Source of the DNA: JAJDXO01 sp964620095
GTDB taxonomy: Bacteria; Pseudomonadota; Alphaproteobacteria; Rhodospirillales; UBA2165
Direction of reading: 5' to 3'
Assembly (NCBI GenBank): GCA_964620095.1
Contig: CAZUGT010000058.1
Span: 1 to 11,241 of the forward strand
Length of the DNA stretch: 11,241 nucleotides
Part shown: one piece after another, positions 1-5,453 of the stretch
How positions within the stretch are numbered: position 1 is the first letter of the stretch
How the letters are laid out: every line of letters begins with the position of its first letter
Program-made: the position numbers and the translations under genes
The notes under the pieces: model-generated
The model's input: the letters and a program-made list of their open reading frames with translations, nothing else
Databases searched by the model: none
What the model was told of the DNA's origin: nothing

Positions 1-359
1 CCAGCTATGTGGGGCTCAACCTGCAGCTCGACTTCGCCGAGTTCGTGAAGGACGTGGTGAAACGCCCGTTCATCACCGTCGGCATCATCGCCTTTACCGC
101 CATGGCGGCGCTCGCCGCGACCTCCACCAAGGGCATGATCAGGCGCATGGGAGGAAGGGCGTGGACCCGTCTTCACTGGCTGATCTATCCCATCGCCGTT
201 TTGGGCGTCGTGCATTTCTACATGATGATCCGCGCGGACTTTTCCAGGCCGGTCATCTACGGCAGCATTATTTTCGTTCTCCTGGCCTACCGCTACGTGG
301 TCAAGCGGCGGCGGGACGGAAAACGCAAGCGCCGGGAAACGGAAACCGCGGCCGCCTGA
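1..359 (+). CDS. msrQ: MsrQ-type haem-binding membrane subunit of the methionine sulfoxide reductase system (5' partial)
   Basis: The reading frame is open from the window edge (first full codon at position 3) to TGA at 357-359, so the N-terminus is missing and about 118 residues remain. The visible part resembles the end of MsrQ, the inner-membrane b-type haem protein that passes electrons to the periplasmic methionine sulfoxide reductase MsrP. Supporting features are the segment KRPFITVG followed by a hydrophobic helix, an STKG/RRMGGRAWTRLH stretch with a histidine, then YPIAVLGVVHF with a second histidine. Paired histidines in this arrangement are the expected haem ligands. A final hydrophobic helix (VIYGSIIFVLLAYRYVV) leads into a highly basic tail, probably cytoplasmic. 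msrP would be expected upstream, outside the window. Other members of the ferric reductase-like transmembrane family are possible, but the KRPFIT and LHWLIY context favours MsrQ. Confidence 0.85.
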   Translation, partial: SYVGLNLQLDFAEFVKDVVKRPFITVGIIAFTAMAALAATSTKGMIRRMGGRAWTRLHWLIYPIAVLGVVHFYMMIRADFSRPVIYGSIIFVLLAYRYVVKRRRDGKRKRRETETAAA

Positions 360-444
360 CCCGGTCGCAACTTTCGGAGAGACCGCGGGTTCCGGCCCCG
401 TTAGGGTTGGGCACTTCTAACGCACCCCTGCTGGACCACCCCCC

Positions 445-1356
445 ATGTCGGCCCCTCTCAACGCCAAGATCTGGTTGCTGCTCGTTACGCTCTCCGTACT
501 TTGGGGCGGGTCGTTCTTCTTCGTCGAGGTAGCGGTTCCCGAGCTTCCGACCCTTACGATCGTCTTTCTGCGGGTAGGCATGGCGGCCCTTGTCCTGCAC
601 GTGGTGATGACGGCATTCGGCAAGCCGATGAAAATCTCCCTGCCCCTTGCTTCGGCCTACTTGGGGATGGCGATCCTGAACAACATCGTCCCGTTTTCAT
701 TGATCGCCTGGGGGCAGATTCACATTTCGAGCGTTCTTGCCTCGGTGCTCAATGCAACGACCCCTCTGTTCACGATAGTCGTCGCCCATTTGCTGACCCG
801 CGACGAAAAACTGACCGTACGGGGGATGCTGGGCCTGGTCACCGGATTCGTCGGGGTCGTTGTTATCCTGTCGCCCGAAATCGGCGCGTTGGGCGGCGGA
901 ACCTGGGGGCAGCTGGCGGTTCTCGGCGCGGCAATCAGCTACGCCTTTGCCGGGGTCTTCGGGAAACGATTTGCCCGGCTGGGTGCGGGCCCGTTCGATG
1001 CCGCGGCAGGCCAGCTGACGGCGTCGGCCGTCGTGCTCGCCGTTGTCGCGGCTATTGTCGAGGAGCCCTGGACCTTGCCGGTACCGAGCGGGGCGGTGTG
1101 GGCGTCGATCATCGGTCTCGCCGTGTTGTCCACCAGTCTCGCCTACACGATTTATTTCAAAATCCTGTCCGAAGCCGGCGCAACGAACCTGCTGATGGTC
1201 ACCTTTCTGATCCCGGTCAGCGCCATCGTGCTGGGCGTAGCGGTCCTGGGTGAAACCCTGGACGTCCGGCAGATTGCGGGTACGGCCCTGATCATGACGG
1301 GCCTTGGCATTATCGACGGGCGTCTTTGGGTCCGGATCAGAGAGACTTGGACCTAG
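445..1356 (+). CDS. DMT-superfamily EamA-type transporter
   Basis: A 303-residue, very hydrophobic protein with the two-repeat EamA layout. The first repeat spans about residues 8-140, starting with a helix containing LWGGSFFFVEVAV and then LPTLTIVFLRVGMAALVL. The second spans about 150-290, starting at WGQLAVLGAAISYAFAGVFGKRFA. About ten membrane helices are expected, the family norm, placing it in the inner membrane as a metabolite or amino-acid-type exporter. The substrate cannot be read from sequence. ATG at 445 is the natural start: it lies just before the first helix, although no clear Shine-Dalgarno sequence precedes it. The gene follows msrQ after 85 bp and ends only 15 bp from the oppositely oriented SRPBCC gene, so the two transcripts converge. 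I saw no convincing intrinsic terminator in that junction. Confidence 0.85.
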   Translation: MSAPLNAKIWLLLVTLSVLWGGSFFFVEVAVPELPTLTIVFLRVGMAALVLHVVMTAFGKPMKISLPLASAYLGMAILNNIVPFSLIAWGQIHISSVLASVLNATTPLFTIVVAHLLTRDEKLTVRGMLGLVTGFVGVVVILSPEIGALGGGTWGQLAVLGAAISYAFAGVFGKRFARLGAGPFDAAAGQLTASAVVLAVVAAIVEEPWTLPVPSGAVWASIIGLAVLSTSLAYTIYFKILSEAGATNLLMVTFLIPVSAIVLGVAVLGETLDVRQIAGTALIMTGLGIIDGRLWVRIRETWT

Positions 1357-1371
1357 CTGGCGAGATCGGCT

Positions 1372-1782
1372 CTAGCCCCCGAACATCTTTTTCAAATTAT
1401 CCATCCCCGCCTGGTAGACGTCCTGAACCGCCTTCGTCGCATCGGCGCCGCCCTGGGCCGGTTCGAACTCACCGGACCATTCCACGTCGGCGCCGCCGCT
1501 TTCATTCGGCGTGACCTTCAGGGTCGCGGAATAATTGATCACCGGCAGCGGCGAGGAAACGACGGAATAGGTGTAGGTCAGCTCCTCGTCGTCGCGGGCG
1601 ACCAGTTTTTCGACGATTTCACCGCCGCCCATCAGCGTTATCCGCCGGACGGTGCCGCCGTCCTCCAGCTCGCTGGATTCCATGGCGGGATGCCAGGACG
1701 GCAGGGCATTGAAATTGCCGATTGCCTCCCAAACCTGTTTGGCGTCCACCGGCAGCGTCGTTTTCATACTGACATTTGCCAT
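1372..1782 (-). CDS. SRPBCC (START-like/polyketide cyclase-type) family protein
   Basis: A 136-residue soluble protein of the SRPBCC fold, the helix-grip ligand-binding family that includes polyketide_cyc2-type proteins. The N-terminal pattern is diagnostic: a beta strand (VSMKTTLPVDAKQVWEAIGNF) leads to LPSWHPAMESSELEDGG. Alternating strands follow, including VRRITLMGGGEIVEKLV and ELTYTYSVVSSPLPVINYSATLKV, then a long C-terminal helix ending in NLKKMFGG. No catalytic function can be assigned; such proteins bind hydrophobic ligands or act as chaperone-like factors. An in-frame TTG at 1797 would add five residues, but I chose ATG at 1782 because GGGAGG (1790-1795 on the plus-strand map) sits seven bases before it. 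The gene lies 16 bp downstream of the carboxykinase gene on the same strand, so the two are probably co-transcribed. Confidence 0.85.
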   Translation of the reverse strand: MANVSMKTTLPVDAKQVWEAIGNFNALPSWHPAMESSELEDGGTVRRITLMGGGEIVEKLVARDDEELTYTYSVVSSPLPVINYSATLKVTPNESGGADVEWSGEFEPAQGGADATKAVQDVYQAGMDNLKKMFGG

Positions 1783-1789
1783 GACCGGG

Positions 1790-1795
1790 CCTCCC
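1790..1795 (-). promoter_or_regulatory. Shine-Dalgarno sequence deciding the SRPBCC start
   Basis: The minus strand reads GGGAGG here, seven bases before ATG at 1782. It falls inside the 16-bp gap after the carboxykinase stop codon and would be translated if the TTG at 1797 were the start. This favours the shorter protein. Confidence 0.75.
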
Positions 1796-1798
1796 AAA

Positions 1799-3625
1799 TC
1801 AGCCTGCGACCCGCCACACCTCGGGCGCCGCGTCGAGCCGCTGTATCAAGGCCTGGCGCTGGGTCTCCATCTCGTCCGGGAGGGCGCCGTCGAAGCTGTC
1901 GAAGAGTTCCTTCTGCGCTTCCGCCTCGGCGCGGCCCGCCGCGGTATCGATGTCCATGATGCTGGCGAACGTATCGGCGCCGAAGTCCAGGCCTTTCCAG
2001 TTCAAGTCCTGGTGCCGCGGCATGAAGCCGAACGGGCTCTCGACCGCATCCGCCTTGCCGTTCACCCGGCCGATGATCCACTGCAGGACCCGCAGATTTT
2101 CGCCGAAGCCCGGCCAGACAAAGCCGCCGTTCTCATCCTTGCGGAACCAGTTGACCCGAAAGATGGGCGGCGGGTCGGCGAGTTTGCCGCCGAGATCCAG
2201 CCAGTGCCGCCAGTAATCGGCCATGTTGTAGCCGCAGAACGGCAGCATCGCCATCGGGTCCCGGCGGACCGCCGCTTGATCGACCGCGGCGGCGGTCGCT
2301 TCCGACCCCATGGTCGCCGCCATATAGACACCATGCCGCCAGTCGGTCGACTGATAGACCAAGGGGAAGGTGTGGCTGAGGCGCCCGCCGAAAATGAACG
2401 CGCTGATCGGCACGCCGTTGGGGTCCTCCCAATCGTCCGAATAGGTCGGGCACTGGGTGGTCGGGCACGTGAAGCGGGCATTGGGGTGGGCCGCCTTGTC
2501 CCCCGACGACGGCGTCCAGTCGTTGCCGCGCCAGTCGATCAGATGATCCGGCGGCGGATCGTCATGACCTTCCCACCACACATCGCCGTCATCGGTCAGC
2601 GCGACATTGGTGAAAATGGTGTCCCGCTCCATCATCTTGACGGCGTTCGGATTGGTCTTCGAAGAGGTGCCGGGGACGACGCCGAAATATCCGGCTTCCG
2701 GATTGATGGCATGGAGGCGGCCGTCTTCGCCGGGCTTGATCCACGCGATATCGTCGCCGACGGTCGAAACCTTCCAGCCGTCGAAGCCCTCCGGCGGAAT
2801 AATCATCGCCAGGTTCGTCTTGCCGCAGGCGCTCGGGAAGGCGGCGGCGACATAGGTCTTTTCGCCTTCGGGACTCTCGAGGCCCAAAATCAGCATGTGT
2901 TCGGCGAGCCAGCCTTCGTCCCGCGCCATGACCGAGGCGATGCGGAGCGAGAAGCACTTCTTTCCAAGGAGGGCATTGCCGCCATAGCCGGACCCGTAGG
3001 ACCAGATGGCCCGCTCTTCGGGATACTGGACGATGTATTTGGTCTCGTTGCACGGCCACGGCACGTCTTCCCGTCCGTCCTCGAGAGGCGCGCCGACGGA
3101 ATGCATGCACGGCACGAACTCGCCGTCGCCGAGAGCGTCCAGCGCTTCCTGACCCATCCGCGTCATGATCTTCATGCTCGCCGCGACATAGGGCGAATCG
3201 GTGAGCTGCACCCCGATATGCGAGATGTGGGAGCCGATGGGACCCATGGAGAAGGGGATGACGTACATGGTCCGGCCGCGCATGGCGCCGTCGAAGAGAC
3301 CGTTCATGGTCTCCTTCATCTCCGCCGGATCGACCCAATTGTTGGTCGGGCCCGCATCTTCCTGCTTCCTGGAGCAAACGAACGTCCGGTGCTCGACCCG
3401 CGCGACATCGTCCGGGTCGGACCGCGCCAGGTAGGAATTGGGCCGCTTCTCTTCGCTGAGTTTCATCAGCGTACCCGACGCCAGCATCTGATCGATGAGC
3501 TGCCGATACTCCTCCTCGGAGCCGTCGCACCACTGAACCCGGTCGGGCCGGCAAAGCCCGGCCATCTCCTCCACCCAAGCCATGAGTTTCGTGTTGGTGG
3601 TCCGGTTGGTGCCGGTAGCGGTCAT
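1799..3625 (-). CDS. pckG: Phosphoenolpyruvate carboxykinase (GTP)
   Basis: A 608-residue cytosolic enzyme converting oxaloacetate plus GTP to phosphoenolpyruvate, CO2 and GDP, the entry step of gluconeogenesis. The length is typical of the GTP class. Visible motifs are RPNSYLARSDP near residues 61-71, GKKCFSLRIAS at 221-231 with the metal-site lysine, H243 (second metal ligand by family analogy), the class signature FPSACGKTNLA at 263-273 (P-loop with the reactive cysteine C267), VGDDIAWIK at 289-297, and NWFRKDENGGFVWPGFGEN at 492-510 near the guanine pocket. The frame is open 82 codons further upstream, but that extension has no family similarity and runs into the next gene. ATG at 3625 has GGGAGA five bases before it. 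The HugZ-like gene lies upstream on the same strand, and an SRPBCC gene follows after 16 bp. Relatives usually carry an ATP-type pckA beside chvI, so the enzyme class is notable here. Confidence 0.97.
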   Translation of the reverse strand: MTATGTNRTTNTKLMAWVEEMAGLCRPDRVQWCDGSEEEYRQLIDQMLASGTLMKLSEEKRPNSYLARSDPDDVARVEHRTFVCSRKQEDAGPTNNWVDPAEMKETMNGLFDGAMRGRTMYVIPFSMGPIGSHISHIGVQLTDSPYVAASMKIMTRMGQEALDALGDGEFVPCMHSVGAPLEDGREDVPWPCNETKYIVQYPEERAIWSYGSGYGGNALLGKKCFSLRIASVMARDEGWLAEHMLILGLESPEGEKTYVAAAFPSACGKTNLAMIIPPEGFDGWKVSTVGDDIAWIKPGEDGRLHAINPEAGYFGVVPGTSSKTNPNAVKMMERDTIFTNVALTDDGDVWWEGHDDPPPDHLIDWRGNDWTPSSGDKAAHPNARFTCPTTQCPTYSDDWEDPNGVPISAFIFGGRLSHTFPLVYQSTDWRHGVYMAATMGSEATAAAVDQAAVRRDPMAMLPFCGYNMADYWRHWLDLGGKLADPPPIFRVNWFRKDENGGFVWPGFGENLRVLQWIIGRVNGKADAVESPFGFMPRHQDLNWKGLDFGADTFASIMDIDTAAGRAEAEAQKELFDSFDGALPDEMETQRQALIQRLDAAPEVWRVAG

Positions 3626-3639
3626 ATTTTTCTCCCGTA

Positions 3640-3671
3640 TGCCCTTTCGGGGCAGCCGCCTTTGGGGCGGC
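3640..3671 (-). promoter_or_regulatory. Two back-to-back hairpins in the pckG leader
   Basis: On the pckG mRNA strand, GCCGCC-CCAAA-GGCGGC (3671 to 3655, perfect 6-bp stem, 5-base loop) is followed with no gap by TGCCC-CGAAA-GGGCA (3654 to 3640, perfect 5-bp stem, 5-base loop). Three bases later comes the GGGAGA ribosome-binding site (3636-3631), then ATG at 3625. There is no U-run, so this is not a standard intrinsic terminator. The closeness to the ribosome-binding site suggests an effect on translation or mRNA stability, which is inference. The stems themselves are plain in the sequence. Confidence 0.5.
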
Positions 3672-3727
3672 CGGTCGTGTTCTGGGGGTGGGCTGCTTGC
3701 TGATCCAATGCCGGTCGTTCGCAAAAA

Positions 3728-3756
3728 ACTGTAGCGCCGCGCCTGGACACAAGCAA
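3728..3756 (-). promoter_or_regulatory. Candidate promoter for pckG
   Basis: On the minus strand, TTGCTT (3756-3751) and TACAGT (3733-3728) are separated by 17 bases. The -10 matches TATAAT at four of six positions and the -35 matches TTGACA at three of six. Transcription would start near 3721 and give a leader of roughly 95 nt containing the tandem hairpins. The match is weak in the -35 half, and read-through from the HugZ-like gene is also possible. Confidence 0.35.
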
Positions 3757-3782
3757 CCGGTTCATGGCCGGTGCGGGCGCAC

Positions 3783-4523
3783 TCAGCCGGATTTTTTGCG
3801 GGCCTCTTTTGCGAGCGCGACAAGGACCGCCCGGCATGTCTCGGCGCTGTCCGCGGGAGCGCCGAAATCAAGGCGGTGGATGGTGTGTCCGCACCTGAGG
3901 TCCAGCCCGTCCGGGTCGATCCCGATCATCGACCAGTGCTTTCCCCGCCGGCCCAGGAGGACCGTGCCGTAAAGCCGGAGCGCTTCCGGGTGATCGGCGT
4001 TCATGTGTTCGAGAATACCGGCCTCGGCCTTGGCGATGTCGCGCGCCGCTTTTCCGTTTGCCGTCAGTTTCTTTCCATCGGCCCAATAGGCGCGTGCAAA
4101 CCCGCCGACGAAATGGGCGCGCTCGATGTCCAGCTGAAAGAAGCCGAAATCGGCGAAATCCGCATACGACGAAGCATCCGGATTATAGCGCAGGTAGCGC
4201 GCGGCCTTCCGCGGATCGTCTTCCCTTCGGAGCCGGCCGAACAAGGTGACCCGGGCGCCGGTCTGGGGATTGCGGGCGCCGGCGGTCCCGTCGAGAAAAA
4301 TCGAGACCCGCCCGTCGGCCTGGAGATTCCGGGTGTGGGCCGACAGTTCGGACAGCAGGAGTATCGGCGAGCCGTCGCCGGCCGGTGCGATGCCGACCAG
4401 CGACGTCATCGGCCAGCCCTTGGGCTCCCGCGCGTTCGTGCCGAGGACGGCCTTGCGGCAGCGCCGCATCATGCCCTGGATCTCCCGGAGGGGTCCGGGG
4501 TCCGCTTCGGTTCGAATTGCCAT
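3783..4523 (-). CDS. HugZ-like pyridoxamine 5'-phosphate oxidase-fold protein with C-terminal DUF2470
   Basis: A 246-residue soluble protein. Residues about 10-150 form a PNPOx-type split barrel, with KAVLGTN, PMTSLVGIAPAGDGSPILLLSELSAHTRNL and RVSIFLDG as expected for an FMN- or haem-binding barrel. YADFADFGFFQLDIERAHFVGG (about 120-141) precedes a C-terminal DUF2470 domain (about 162-240) marked by the HMNADHPEA motif at 173-181. This two-domain order is that of HugZ/HutZ-family proteins, some of which degrade haem; many family members have no tested activity, so haem use is not proven. ATG at 4523 is preceded by a modest GGA at suitable spacing. The gene stands between pckG (same strand, 157 bp downstream) and divergent chvI. 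Its upstream region carries a good promoter overlapped by repeated 10-bp elements, suggesting specific repression. Confidence 0.85.
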   Translation of the reverse strand: MAIRTEADPGPLREIQGMMRRCRKAVLGTNAREPKGWPMTSLVGIAPAGDGSPILLLSELSAHTRNLQADGRVSIFLDGTAGARNPQTGARVTLFGRLRREDDPRKAARYLRYNPDASSYADFADFGFFQLDIERAHFVGGFARAYWADGKKLTANGKAARDIAKAEAGILEHMNADHPEALRLYGTVLLGRRGKHWSMIGIDPDGLDLRCGHTIHRLDFGAPADSAETCRAVLVALAKEARKKSG

Positions 4524-4613
4524 AATTTCCGTGTCTTATCCCCCTGAAATCACGGGAGAAATTACGATAGACCTCCCGCCGTGCCATAATTGGACTATAT
4601 TTTTGCCATAATT
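4518..4613. repeat. Three exact copies of TGCCATAATT (candidate operator)
   Basis: TGCCATAATT occurs exactly at 4518-4527, 4582-4591 and 4604-4613, all in the same orientation. The distances between copies are 64 and 22 bp, close to whole helical turns, so the copies would face the same side of the DNA. The two distal copies lie at the predicted transcription start and in the spacer of the promoter for the HugZ-like gene, where a repressor would act. The third covers that gene's ATG, so part of its match may be constrained by coding. The binding protein is unknown; I do not recognise a Fur, Irr or RirA site. Confidence 0.55.
4553..4578 (-). repeat. Inverted repeat in the leader of the HugZ-like gene
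   Basis: CGGGAG (4553-4558) and CTCCCG (4573-4578) are a perfect 6-bp inverted repeat with a 14-base loop, inside the predicted 5' leader. A second pair, CCGTG (4529-4533) and CACGG (4551-4555), overlaps it and would occupy the ribosome-binding region. The two pairings compete for 4553-4555, so alternative leader folds are possible. Stem length alone is weak support. Confidence 0.3.
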
Positions 4614-4623
4614 CCGCCGTCAA
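4594..4623 (-). promoter_or_regulatory. Sigma-70-type promoter for the HugZ-like gene
   Basis: The minus strand carries TTGACG (4623-4618; five of six matches to TTGACA) and TATAGT (4599-4594; five of six matches to TATAAT) separated by 18 bases. The expected start of transcription is near 4587, leaving about 64 nt of leader before ATG at 4523. This is the best promoter-like sequence in the window. One TGCCATAATT copy sits in the spacer and one at the predicted start site. Confidence 0.6.
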
Positions 4624-4709
4624 TTGGACGCCGTTGTACGGTGCGCCGGGCCGCGTTCCCGGATCCGCGCGCGTCCGATCAAGGATAACTGGCGGGTAAG
4701 AGGGCCGGC

Positions 4710-5426
4710 ATGACTCAATCGATTGTTCTGGTCGATGACGACCGCAATATTTTGACCTCCGTGGCGATGGCGCTCGAGACCGAGGGGTTCGAGGTCAAAT
4801 CCTACTCCGATTCGGTACAGGCGCTTCATGGGCTGAGAACCGCGCCGCCCGATCTGGTGGTGCTCGACATCAAAATGCCGCGCCTGGACGGCATGGAGCT
4901 GCTGTCCAAGCTTCGCGAACGCTCCGGCGTGCCGGTCATTTTTCTCACCTCCAAGGAAGACGAGATCGATGAGGTGCTGGGTCTCCGCATGGGGGCCGAC
5001 GATTATATCAAGAAGCCGTTCTCCCAACGCCTCTTGATCGAACGCATCCGGGCGCTGCTGCGCCGGCAGGACGGGCCGGACGACGAGAACTCGCCCAAGC
5101 CCCGGGACGAGACGATCAAGCGCGGGGACCTTATCCTCGACGGCGCCCGTCACCGGTGCTCGTGGCGCGGAACGCCGGTCGACCTGACGGTCACCGAGTT
5201 CCTGTTGCTCCAATCGCTGGCCGCCCGGCCGGGACACGTCAAAAACCGGGAACAGCTGATCGACGCGGCGTATGGTGACCATATTTACGTCGACGACCGG
5301 ACGATCGACAGCCATGTCAAGCGGCTTCGGAAGAAGTTCCGGACCATCGATGAAGACTTCCAGGCCATCGAAACGCTGTATGGTGTGGGGTACCGTTACA
5401 ACGACGGCCGGACCGCGAAGGAGTAG
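4710..5426 (+). CDS. chvI: ChvI-type response regulator (OmpR family)
   Basis: A 238-residue DNA-binding response regulator. The receiver domain (about 3-120) has the acidic cluster D9-D11, phosphoacceptor D53 within VVLDIKMPRLDGMELL, T80 in VIFLTS and K102 in the DDYIKKPFS stretch. The winged-helix domain (about 135-232) contains LTVTEFLLLQSLAARPG and the recognition-helix region VDDRTIDSHVKRLRKKF, ending at IETLYGVGYRY. It is expected to be phosphorylated by ChvG, encoded 27 bp downstream, and to control envelope, acid-stress and host- or niche-adaptation genes as in other alphaproteobacteria. ATG at 4710 gives the usual family N-terminus and has an AGAGGG-like ribosome site six bases upstream. 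Identification as ChvI rather than another OmpR-type regulator rests on sequence plus the chvG-hprK-ptsH-ahcY order. Confidence 0.95.
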   Translation: MTQSIVLVDDDRNILTSVAMALETEGFEVKSYSDSVQALHGLRTAPPDLVVLDIKMPRLDGMELLSKLRERSGVPVIFLTSKEDEIDEVLGLRMGADDYIKKPFSQRLLIERIRALLRRQDGPDDENSPKPRDETIKRGDLILDGARHRCSWRGTPVDLTVTEFLLLQSLAARPGHVKNREQLIDAAYGDHIYVDDRTIDSHVKRLRKKFRTIDEDFQAIETLYGVGYRYNDGRTAKE

Positions 5427-5453
5427 GCCAACACCACCAACTGGATCGGACGA

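Noticed and set aside
361..385. Hairpin CGGTC/GACCG just after msrQ as a terminator
   Set aside because: The stem is only 5 bp, the loop is 14 bases, and there is no T-run.
1357..1371. A bidirectional terminator between the convergent EamA and SRPBCC genes
   Set aside because: The 15-bp gap holds no stem-loop with a T-run on either strand.
3640..3671. A mini-ykkC type motif for the tandem hairpins before pckG
   Set aside because: Mini-ykkC also has two hairpins, but its loops carry ACGR-like sequences. These loops are CCAAA and CGAAA.
1652..3703. A 683-codon open frame on the plus strand opposite pckG
   Set aside because: It is the antisense shadow of a clear PEP carboxykinase gene in GC-rich DNA. 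The translation is rich in Arg, Gly and Pro and has no recognisable domain.
3626..3871. An 82-residue N-terminal extension of the PEP carboxykinase
   Set aside because: It has no similarity to the family and overlaps the HugZ-like gene. ATG at 3625 has a well-placed Shine-Dalgarno sequence.
4646..4662. CCGGG/CCCGG hairpin in the chvI leader
   Set aside because: A 5-bp GC stem is expected by chance in this composition, and nothing else supports a role.
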